The notes beneath the pieces were generated by a model. The model was not told the origin of the DNA. It did not search any database and saw only the letters and a program-made list of their open reading frames with translations. A program made the translations under genes and the position numbers. A stretch of 64,000 nucleotides of DNA from JAEYZM01 sp943372195 (GTDB lineage Bacteria; Bacteroidota; Bacteroidia; Sphingobacteriales; Sphingobacteriaceae), in contig CALRXS010000016.1 in NCBI GenBank assembly GCA_943372195.1, positions 7,791-71,790 of the forward strand, in the 5' to 3' direction. Shown here piece by piece: positions 17,701-25,056 of the stretch (positions are counted from its first letter, which is position 1; each line of letters starts with the position of its first letter).

Positions 17701-18333
17701 TTACTTTTGAGAATCAGGCTTATAATCCATTATAGATAGACTTTTATCACAAATGCTGTATTCGTATTCTTGATTCGAGCAAATGATAATAGTACGATTA
17801 CTTAAATAGTCATTTAAAAGTTGATGATACCAACTTATGCCTTGTTTATCGAGGTTTGAGCAAGGTTCATCTAACATTATACAATCTACATTACTTAGTA
17901 CTGCTAACATCAACTTAGCGCGTTGTTTCATGCCTGACGAGAAATATCTTATCTCTTTGTTACGCGATGTCTCTAATCCGACGATATTCAATAAATCTTC
18001 ATTGCTATAATCATTTAATCTATTCTTAAATGAAAAATGAAAATCAATCATTTCATTCAATGTCATTTCTTCAACTAATTCTAAATAAGGTGAAGCGATG
18101 CTGAAATGTTTATAAATATTTTCTGCAGAAATTAATTCTTCATTTACACGATAACTCATTTCACCTTTAGAAGCGCTTAAGCTACCGACGATTATTTGAA
18201 GTAGAGTTGATTTGCCAGAGCCGTTAGAGCCAAGTATTGCTAGCTTTGTAGAGTTAGGTATTAGGATGTTAACATCCTTGAAAATCCATTCTCTATTAAA
18301 TTTTTTAGCAATATTGAGGAGCTCTATTTGCAT
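17701..18333 (-). CDS. Solitary ABC-type ATPase with degenerate signature and switch motifs
   Basis: A 210-residue single nucleotide-binding domain, CcmA/Nat-like in style. Walker A is GSNGSGKST (35-43) and Walker B is CIMLDEP (about 151-157), both intact. The signature LSGGQ is replaced by FSSGM (131-135). The switch position, normally His, appears to be Asn in IIICSNQ (about 186). No permease gene adjoins. Its ATG overlaps the lpxA stop by one base (TAATG), so it is translationally coupled to lipid A synthesis and lies 47 bp before efp. Role unknown; envelope lipid transport or a translation-linked ATPase are guesses. ATPase fold is confident. Confidence 0.85.
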   Translation of the reverse strand: MQIELLNIAKKFNREWIFKDVNILIPNSTKLAILGSNGSGKSTLLQIIVGSLSASKGEMSYRVNEELISAENIYKHFSIASPYLELVEEMTLNEMIDFHFSFKNRLNDYSNEDLLNIVGLETSRNKEIRYFSSGMKQRAKLMLAVLSNVDCIMLDEPCSNLDKQGISWYHQLLNDYLSNRTIIICSNQEYEYSICDKSLSIMDYKPDSQK

Positions 18334-19115
18334 TAGTCTCTCGAATATCCTTTCATAATGCCATTGCTAGAATTATTGATAAAGTCAACAATACCTTTTT
18401 TGATTGGTGATTCTTGAACTTCTTTTTCAATAATATTTAGAGCATTAGAAATTGAATATCCTTTTACATAAAGAATTCTATAAATATTTTCTATTTGACG
18501 AATCTCATCATCAGTAAATCCACGTCTTCTTAGTCCGACTGAATTTATACCAACATATGAAATCGGTTCACGTGCAGCTTTTGTGTAAGGAGGGACATTT
18601 TTACGAACCAATGTACCACCAGCAACGAATGTATGCGCGCCAATAGTTAAGAACTGCCCTACAGCAGCCATACCTTCTAGTATTGCATAGTCTTCGATAG
18701 TAACATGACCAGCAAGATTTACATTGTTTGCAAGAATAATATTATTACCTAAAATGCAATCATGTGCGATATGAGCATATGCCATTAGTAAGCAATTTTT
18801 ACCTATTGATGTTTTATGACGATCATTGGTGCCCTTATTGATGGTTACACATTCTCTAATGACTGTGCCATCACCTACTTCGGCAATAGTAGGTTCTCCT
18901 TTATATTTTAAATCTTGTGGAATTGCTGATACTACGGCACCAGGAAAAATTTTGCAATTTTTACCAATTCTTGCACCATCCATGATGGTCACATTAGGGC
19001 CTATCCAAGTACCTTCACCGATTTCAACATCTTCATATATTGTGCTGAAAGGCTCAATGGTTACATTAGCTGCAATTTTTGCTTTTGGATGTACTGATGC
19101 TAGCGAAGATATCAT
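18333..19115 (-). CDS. lpxA: UDP-N-acetylglucosamine O-acyltransferase
   Basis: It catalyses the first step of lipid A synthesis: transfer of a 3-hydroxyacyl chain from ACP to O-3 of UDP-GlcNAc. The 260-residue protein shows the left-handed beta-helix hexapeptide repeats ([LIV]GxxxxI-type) over the first ~190 residues, the active-site His region MAYAHIAHDC and a C-terminal helical part for trimer packing. It lies 9 bp after lpxC/fabZ and overlaps the ABC ATPase start by one base. The gene order lpxD-lpxC/fabZ-lpxA is typical of Bacteroidota. Confidence 0.95.
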   Translation of the reverse strand: MISSLASVHPKAKIAANVTIEPFSTIYEDVEIGEGTWIGPNVTIMDGARIGKNCKIFPGAVVSAIPQDLKYKGEPTIAEVGDGTVIRECVTINKGTNDRHKTSIGKNCLLMAYAHIAHDCILGNNIILANNVNLAGHVTIEDYAILEGMAAVGQFLTIGAHTFVAGGTLVRKNVPPYTKAAREPISYVGINSVGLRRRGFTDDEIRQIENIYRILYVKGYSISNALNIIEKEVQESPIKKGIVDFINNSSNGIMKGYSRD

Positions 19116-19124
19116 TCGTATTAT

Positions 19125-20522
19125 TTAGCTTTTCTTAACAATTTGTGCCATTAATTCTGCTTCCATTACAATTTTGTCACCAACAAAGGCCGTGCCTCTC
19201 ATTTGACAAATACCTCTACGTATTGGAGCCATTAAATCAAGCCTAAATATAATAGTATCTCCCGGAAGTACCTTATCTTTAAAGCGTGCATTTTCAATTT
19301 TCATGAAATATGTCCAGTAATTCTCCGGATCTTGTACTGTACTTAAAGCTAAAATACCACCTGTTTGCGCCATTGCCTCTATCTGCAAAACACCAGGCAT
19401 CACTGGGTTTCCGGGGAAATGACCTTTGAAAAATTCTTCATTCATGGTCACATTTTTAACCCCTACTACGTGCTTGCTCGATAGTTCAGTAATTTTATCA
19501 ATTAATAAAAACGGCTGACGATGTGGTAAAATATTAGTGATTTCGTTGATATTGTAAACTGGGGTGTCATTCGGATTGTAATGAGGGATATTTTTCTTTG
19601 CTTTTTCTTTCTTAATCAATGCTTTAATCTTTTTAGCAAAGGCAACATTTGCCGCATGACCTGGGCGAGCTGCCATAATATGACCTTTTAAAGGCATACC
19701 AACTAAGGCTAAGTCACCAATTACATCTAGCAATTTATGACGAGCTGGCTCATTTTGATGTCTTAATTCAATATTATTTAAAATGCCTTCGCGTGCTACA
19801 GCAATTTTTTCACGGTTAAATAATTTTGCAAGGTGTTCTAATTCTTCTTCACTTACCACTTTATCAACCACTACTATTGCATTATTTAAGTCACCACCCT
19901 TAATAAGGTTATGTTGTAAAAGCATTTCTAATTCATGTAAGAAACAGAAGGTTCTACATGATGCTATTTCTTTTTTGAATTCTGTGATTGATGATAATGA
20001 TGCATGTTGACTACCTAAAACTGGTGAATTATAGTCAACCATTACAGTTACTCTGTAATCATCAAGGTATGGCATCGCTGTCATTTCAACATGACGCTCA
20101 GGCTCAGAATAGTATAAATTATTAGGTATTACGAAATATTCACGATCAGCATCTTGCTGTAAGAATCCGGTTTTTTCTAATTCTTCAATAAAAGGCATAG
20201 AACTACCATCCATAATAGGCGCCTCAGGGGCATCAATTTCGATTAAAACATTATCTATTTCTAATCCGGCTAAAGCAGCTAAAGTATGTTCTATAGTTGA
20301 AACGCTTGCACCATTTTGAGTAATGGTAGTACCACGAGAAGTATCTGTTACATTGTCAACGTCTGCATCAATAATCGGAGAGCCTTCAATATCAACTCTT
20401 TGAAATTTATATCCGTGATTTTCAGGAGCTGGCTTAAAAGTCATTGTCACCTGTTTCCCCGTATGCAATCCGACCCCCACAACTGTAACTGGGGCCTTTA
20501 ATGTGGTTTGTTTTACGTTCAT
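19125..20522 (-). CDS. lpxC/fabZ: Fused UDP-3-O-acyl-GlcNAc deacetylase / 3-hydroxyacyl-ACP dehydratase
   Basis: A bifunctional 465-residue protein. The N-terminal ~300 residues are LpxC, the zinc deacetylase that commits the cell to lipid A: zinc ligand His79 in STIEHTLAAL, and the late His and Asp in ARHKLLDVIGDL. From about 320 the FabZ dehydratase follows, with HRQPFLLIDKI and the catalytic His and Glu region GHFPGNPVMPGVLQIEAMAQ. The fusion joins lipid A and fatty acid synthesis in one chain and is a known Bacteroidota hallmark. A perfect Bacteroidota promoter lies 19 bp upstream of the ATG. Confidence 0.96.
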   Translation of the reverse strand: MNVKQTTLKAPVTVVGVGLHTGKQVTMTFKPAPENHGYKFQRVDIEGSPIIDADVDNVTDTSRGTTITQNGASVSTIEHTLAALAGLEIDNVLIEIDAPEAPIMDGSSMPFIEELEKTGFLQQDADREYFVIPNNLYYSEPERHVEMTAMPYLDDYRVTVMVDYNSPVLGSQHASLSSITEFKKEIASCRTFCFLHELEMLLQHNLIKGGDLNNAIVVVDKVVSEEELEHLAKLFNREKIAVAREGILNNIELRHQNEPARHKLLDVIGDLALVGMPLKGHIMAARPGHAANVAFAKKIKALIKKEKAKKNIPHYNPNDTPVYNINEITNILPHRQPFLLIDKITELSSKHVVGVKNVTMNEEFFKGHFPGNPVMPGVLQIEAMAQTGGILALSTVQDPENYWTYFMKIENARFKDKVLPGDTIIFRLDLMAPIRRGICQMRGTAFVGDKIVMEAELMAQIVKKS

Positions 20523-20541
20523 TCCTGTCGATTAATTCTGA

Positions 20542-20572
20542 CAAATGTATCTAGAAATGGCGTTTAAACAAA
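20542..20572 (-). promoter_or_regulatory. Consensus promoter of lpxC/fabZ
   Basis: On the minus strand TTTG (20569-20572), exactly 19 bp, then TACATTTG (20542-20549): a perfect match to TTTG-N19-TAnnTTTG. It lets lpxC/fabZ, lpxA, the ABC ATPase and perhaps efp be expressed apart from lpxD. Confidence 0.72.
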
Positions 20573-20587
20573 ATTTATCAAACTAAA

Positions 20588-21628
20588 TTAAATGGTTTGT
20601 TTTAAATCTCGGAGCTTTTGTTCTAATTCCTCGATTTTTTTCTCTAAATCTGGTAGTCTTCTGTAAACGGCTTGCATCTTTAATGAGTCTCTAAATGGAG
20701 AAACTGGTGCACCGTTCCACTGTTTATTCTCTTCTGTGATTGATTTTGAGATACCTGATTTCGCATTGATTTGAGAGCCCTTAGCAATGTTGATATGACC
20801 AACAATACCTACTTGACCACCAATTATACAACTTTCTCCAATACGTGTACTTCCTGAGATACCCGACTGAGAAGCAATTACAGTGTTAACACCAACTTCA
20901 ACGTTATGGGCTATTTGAATTAAATTATCTAGTTTAACACCTTTTTTGATGATAGTTGAGCCAATAGTAGCTCTGTCAATACTGGTGTTAGAGCCAATTT
21001 CAACATCATCTTCTATAATTACATTGCCAATTTGTGCAACTTTTTGAAATGAGCCATCTGCTTGTGGAGCAAATCCAAATCCATCGCTACCGATTACCGC
21101 ACCTGAGTGAATAATAACATTTTTGCCAATGTTGCAATCTGAATAAACTTTAACTCCTGCAAACAAGGTAGTTCCATCTTCAACTATCGAATTGTCACCA
21201 ACATATGCTTGTGGGTAAATCTTAACATTATCTCCAATTTTTACGTTATGTCCGATGTATGCAAAGGCCCCTATATAGCAATCTTTACCAATTTTAGCAG
21301 ATTTACTAATGAAATTAGGTTCCTCGATGCCGTATTTATTAAGTTTTATGGTATTGTACTTTTCTAATAAAATAGAGAATGCACTATATGCATCATCAAC
21401 TCTAATTAACGTAGCTTGTATAGGTTTCTCCAATACAAGTGATTTATTGACAATAACTACTGAAGCTTCAGTGCTATATAAATAAGGTTCGTACTTAGGG
21501 TTTGATAAAAATGATAAAGCTCCAATACGACCTTCTTCTATCTTAGCCAGAGAGGAAACAACTACATCCGGATTACCTTCAAGTTCACCGTTAAGTAATA
21601 CACAAATTTCAGTTGCTTTAAATTGCAT
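20588..21628 (-). CDS. lpxD: UDP-3-O-(3-hydroxyacyl)glucosamine N-acyltransferase
   Basis: It adds the second hydroxyacyl chain in lipid A synthesis. The 346-residue protein has the N-terminal uridine-binding domain (about 1-100, with ALSFLSNPKY), a long left-handed beta-helix of hexapeptide repeats (about 105-310, with the catalytic His in the segment NLIQIAHNVEVG), and a C-terminal coiled helix ending KKIEELEQKLRDL. It is upstream of lpxC/fabZ by 65 bp that include a separate promoter. Full length and no defects. Confidence 0.95.
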   Translation of the reverse strand: MQFKATEICVLLNGELEGNPDVVVSSLAKIEEGRIGALSFLSNPKYEPYLYSTEASVVIVNKSLVLEKPIQATLIRVDDAYSAFSILLEKYNTIKLNKYGIEEPNFISKSAKIGKDCYIGAFAYIGHNVKIGDNVKIYPQAYVGDNSIVEDGTTLFAGVKVYSDCNIGKNVIIHSGAVIGSDGFGFAPQADGSFQKVAQIGNVIIEDDVEIGSNTSIDRATIGSTIIKKGVKLDNLIQIAHNVEVGVNTVIASQSGISGSTRIGESCIIGGQVGIVGHINIAKGSQINAKSGISKSITEENKQWNGAPVSPFRDSLKMQAVYRRLPDLEKKIEELEQKLRDLKQTI

Positions 21629-21659
21629 TATACAAAATTAAAATTATATGCTTATGCTG

Positions 21660-21667
21660 CAAATGTA
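21660..21667 (-). promoter_or_regulatory. Candidate lpxD -7 element
   Basis: TACATTTG on the minus strand, an exact TAnnTTTG match 31 bp before the lpxD ATG. No TTTG lies at the right distance upstream. Confidence 0.4.
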
Positions 21668-21703
21668 AGATTAAAAAAACGGAATTATTTTCTCAACAAT
21701 TAG

Positions 21704-22924
21704 CTAGTACTTTGGGTAACAGAGATAATACTTTTTAACATTCCTCGTCAATGCCTCTACATTAAGTCCGTCTGAGGCTATCGCCACATCCTGTAATACA
21801 TCGTTCTTCGTCAATATATATATATTGCCAATTTCCGGATTATAGGCATTATTGTTAATAATTCCTTCGAATACGAAATAATCGGCATCATTTACACTTA
21901 TATTAAAGCGCTCCATACATTCATTTTTCTTAAGAACTAAATATTGTTGATCTATCTCTTCATTTGAAAGTTCTATAGAATATAAATTACGAGCCACCAA
22001 GTCAGCACATAATCTCGATAAAATGAGGTCTTCATGCGATTGCCATACTTTTATTGCAGAATAGATGTCGTGGTCATCTAATTGCGAAAAGGCATTTAAG
22101 TATTTTGAATTACTCTGGAAGTCAACTAGACTTAAGTTTTGTTTTAAGAAGGTAGAGAAATCAGGACTCGCAAATAACTCAGCGCCTAACAATGAAATTT
22201 CTTTTGCGCGTTTTAAAATTTTATAAAGTAATTGTTCGGCCGATAAAACAGTTTTATGAAAATACACTTGCCAATACATCAATCGACGAGCAATTAAAAA
22301 TTTCTCTACAGAGTAAATGCCTTTCTCTTCAATGACTAATAAATCTTCTTTCACCGAAATCATTTTCAAAATTCTGTCGAAGCCAATAACGCCTTCTGAT
22401 ACCCCTGTATAAAAACTATCTCTATTTAAATAATCCATTCGGTCCATATCTAATTGACCCGAAACCATTTGATGTAAAAATTTCTTATGGTATTTATTTT
22501 CGAAAATTTCTATTGCTAAACTAAGTCGACCATTGAATTGATTGTTCAATTCTTTCATGAATAATATTGATAATGATTCATGATGAACCTCTGGTACGAT
22601 ACATGATTCAAGAGCATGTGAAAATGGTCCATGTCCGATATCATGTAACAATATAGCAATCGTTACTGCCTCAGCTTCTTCTTCGGTAATTTCTATTTTC
22701 TTGTAACGCAGACTCTCAATTGCAATGCCCATCAAGTGCATTGCACCCAATGCATGATGAAAACGTGTATGCAATGCACCCGGGTAAACCAAATGGGTTA
22801 ATCCTAACTGCTTGATATTACGCAATCTCTGAAAATACGGATGTTCAATTAAATCGAACACTATCTCATAAGGCACACTTATGAAACCATACACAGGGTC
22901 ATTAAATATTTTCTTTTTATTCAA
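21704..22924 (-). CDS. HD-domain phosphohydrolase (dNTPase-like)
   Basis: A 406-residue HD-superfamily protein. Metal-binding residues are seen in TRFHHALGAMHLM and in LLHDIGHGPFSHALE, with the second Asp further on in GQLDMDRMDYL. This arrangement fits the SAMHD1/dGTPase-like group, which hydrolyses dNTPs, although the substrate is not proven. The start is TTG at 22924: the frame has a stop (TAG) two codons upstream and no ATG before MHLM, and MNKKKIFNDP is family-like. It is upstream of lpxD (75 bp) in the order HD-lpxD-lpxC-lpxA-efp, which is kept in many Bacteroidota, and diverges from porX by 62 bp. Confidence 0.88.
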   Translation of the reverse strand: MNKKKIFNDPVYGFISVPYEIVFDLIEHPYFQRLRNIKQLGLTHLVYPGALHTRFHHALGAMHLMGIAIESLRYKKIEITEEEAEAVTIAILLHDIGHGPFSHALESCIVPEVHHESLSILFMKELNNQFNGRLSLAIEIFENKYHKKFLHQMVSGQLDMDRMDYLNRDSFYTGVSEGVIGFDRILKMISVKEDLLVIEEKGIYSVEKFLIARRLMYWQVYFHKTVLSAEQLLYKILKRAKEISLLGAELFASPDFSTFLKQNLSLVDFQSNSKYLNAFSQLDDHDIYSAIKVWQSHEDLILSRLCADLVARNLYSIELSNEEIDQQYLVLKKNECMERFNISVNDADYFVFEGIINNNAYNPEIGNIYILTKNDVLQDVAIASDGLNVEALTRNVKKYYLCYPKY

Positions 22925-22986
22925 GGTCTAAACAATAAAAGCGAATTAATTCGTTAATTTTAACAGAATCAAATATAAAATAAAGG

Positions 22987-24537
22987 ATGCAAGAAACAAT
23001 CATATTGTGGGCCGATGATGAAATTGACTTATTGAAACCTCATATTCTCTTTTTAGAAGATAAAGGTTATAAAGTTATTAGTAGAACGAATGGTTCTGAT
23101 GCATTAGATGTATTGAAATCAACTTATGTTGATTTAGTTTTTTTAGATGAAAACATGCCAGGCTTATCGGGTTTAGAGACTTTACAAGCAATTAAGAGTT
23201 TTAATAACGATATACCCGTGGTATTAATCACAAAGAATGAAGAAGAGTATTTAATGGAAGATGCAATTGGTAGTAAAATTGCCGATTACCTTATAAAACC
23301 TGTAAACCCTAAACAAATATTGTTGACGATTAAAAAGTTGGTTGACAATAAGAGATTAGTTACTGAAAAAACTACTTCAGCATATCAGCAGGAGTTTAGA
23401 AACCTCGGACTTGCGTTAAACGATGTATCGAATTTAAGTGAATGGAAAGAGGTTTATAAAAAATTAGTTTTCTGGGAACTTGAACTTGAGAAATTAGAAG
23501 ACTCTGGCATGCATGAAATTTTAACTTTACAAAAATCTGAAGCGAATAAATTATTTTCAAAGTTTGTAGAGAAGAATTATTTGAAATGGTTAAAAGATGA
23601 AGACAATGCTCCTTTGCAATCACATCAATTGATGAAGAGCAAAGTGTTTCCTCATATTTCTGATTCTATACCTACTTTTTTTGTCTTAATAGATAATTTA
23701 AGATATGATCAATGGAGAGTAATTGCTCCAATGATTAATGATTATTTCAGATTAGAAGAAGAAGAGATTTATACAAGTATTTTACCTACTGCAACACAGT
23801 ATGCGAGGAATGCGATTTTTTCAGGACTTATGCCATCAGAGATGGAGAAGCGTTACCCTAAGTTATGGAAGAACGATGAAGATGAAGGTGGTAAAAATAT
23901 GCATGAAGAAGATTTCTTAAAAGAACATTTATTTCGTGCTCGAAAAAACTGGAAAGTATCATATACCAAAGTTGTGAATAATGATCAAGGGAAAGATCTA
24001 GTAGATAGTATACATCAGAAATTCAATAATCAATTAAATGTTATTGTTTATAATTTTGTTGACATGTTATCTCATGCTCGATCTGAGATGGAAATCATTA
24101 AAGAGTTAGCACCTGATGAAGCTGCGTATCGCTCCATTACTAAATCGTGGTTTGAACATTCTCCATTGATTGAAGCGTTGAAGAAGATTTCGCAAAAGCC
24201 TGCAAGATTGATCATCACTACTGATCACGGTACCATCCGTGTAAAGAATCCAAGTAAAGTTATAGGAGATAGAAGTGTAAATTCAAACCTTAGATATAAG
24301 CAAGGTAAAAATTTAAACTACCAAGCTAAAGATGTTTTCGAAGTAAAGAATCCTATTGATGCGTTTTTACCAAGAGTAAATGTAAGTCAAGCTTTCATTT
24401 TTGCTAAAGAAGATACTTATTTTGTTTATCAAAATAATTACAATCAATACGTGAATTATTTTGCAGATACATTTCAACATGGTGGTATTTCATTAGAAGA
24501 GATGTTGATACCTTATTCAGTATTTACTTCTAAATAA
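22987..24537 (+). CDS. porX: PorX-type response regulator with PglZ domain
   Basis: A 516-residue two-part protein. The receiver (about 1-122) has the acidic pair in WADDEID, the phospho-acceptor Asp in FLDENMPG (about residue 54), and Lys in YLIKPVNP. A helical linker follows to about 215. The C-terminal part is a PglZ domain of the alkaline phosphatase superfamily, with FVLIDNLRYDQWR, the Thr-containing ILPTATQYARNAIFSG and the metal site TTDHGT. In Porphyromonas and Flavobacterium, PorX with the kinase PorY controls T9SS genes, and its PglZ part is a zinc phosphodiesterase. No porY is adjacent. A T9SS cargo gene lies 6.5 kb upstream. Confidence 0.92.
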   Translation: MQETIILWADDEIDLLKPHILFLEDKGYKVISRTNGSDALDVLKSTYVDLVFLDENMPGLSGLETLQAIKSFNNDIPVVLITKNEEEYLMEDAIGSKIADYLIKPVNPKQILLTIKKLVDNKRLVTEKTTSAYQQEFRNLGLALNDVSNLSEWKEVYKKLVFWELELEKLEDSGMHEILTLQKSEANKLFSKFVEKNYLKWLKDEDNAPLQSHQLMKSKVFPHISDSIPTFFVLIDNLRYDQWRVIAPMINDYFRLEEEEIYTSILPTATQYARNAIFSGLMPSEMEKRYPKLWKNDEDEGGKNMHEEDFLKEHLFRARKNWKVSYTKVVNNDQGKDLVDSIHQKFNNQLNVIVYNFVDMLSHARSEMEIIKELAPDEAAYRSITKSWFEHSPLIEALKKISQKPARLIITTDHGTIRVKNPSKVIGDRSVNSNLRYKQGKNLNYQAKDVFEVKNPIDAFLPRVNVSQAFIFAKEDTYFVYQNNYNQYVNYFADTFQHGGISLEEMLIPYSVFTSK

Positions 24538-24544
24538 ATTCAGA

Positions 24545-24578
24545 ATGAGAAGAATTTATTTTTTTAAATTCTTCTCAT
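24545..24578. terminator. Hairpin at porX/DUF1801 convergent junction
   Basis: A perfect 13-bp stem (24545-24557 with 24566-24578) whose 8-nt loop is a T run. It overlaps the last codons of the DUF1801 gene. The T run is in the loop and not after the stem, so terminator function is likely but not certain. Confidence 0.4.
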
Positions 24579-25011
24579 AAATCTCAATCCATTTTTTTAC
24601 CGTCATTTTCTTCATCAATTCTCCAATTAAGTCAAATGGTATTTGATCGAATTTTTTAAATCGAACACAGCTCTTACCAATATCTAATTTTTGAGCGGTA
24701 TGTTTTGGATATTCAGTTATAAACCAATTATACAATTCAGGGTCTGCATACATACCCATATGATAAAAGTTGATTGAATTTTTTTGTGATGCAATTGATG
24801 CAAATGGTAATGGTTCGATGGGTTTGCAATGATAACCAGCTGGGTATATTGTATGAGGAACTACATAACCTAAAGCACCATAACTTATTGCTGGTTCAAA
24901 ACCTTTAGGTAAATTTTTAACGATCACATTATGTAATTTATTGAATTCTACAATTCTATCTTCAGGTAGATTAGTTAGAATTTCTTCTACAGTTTTTCCT
25001 TCTGCTTTCAT
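24556..25011 (-). CDS. DUF1801 domain protein
   Basis: A 151-residue cytosolic protein that fits the DUF1801/YdhG-like fold: a helical start with TVEEILTNLPEDR, the ISYGALGYVVPHT strand region, PFASIASQKNSINFYHMGMY, then SCVRFKKFDQIP. The fold is related to the frataxin-like iron chaperone of Bacillus, but most members have no known function and I do not assign one. It is convergent with porX and lies 45 bp upstream of the end of the TonB receptor gene, from which it is separated by that gene's terminator. Confidence 0.75.
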   Translation of the reverse strand: MKAEGKTVEEILTNLPEDRIVEFNKLHNVIVKNLPKGFEPAISYGALGYVVPHTIYPAGYHCKPIEPLPFASIASQKNSINFYHMGMYADPELYNWFITEYPKHTAQKLDIGKSCVRFKKFDQIPFDLIGELMKKMTVKKWIEIYEKNLKK

Positions 25012-25020
25012 ATTACTAAT

Positions 25021-25049
25021 ATAAAAAAAGGGGCGGATATTATCCGCCC
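25021..25049 (-). terminator. Terminator of the TonB-dependent receptor gene
   Basis: A GC-rich stem, GGGCGGATA with its complement (25031-25039 and 25041-25049), read on the minus strand and followed by CTTTTTTTAT. It lies 8 bp after the receptor stop codon. Confidence 0.8.
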
Positions 25050-25056
25050 ATACAGA

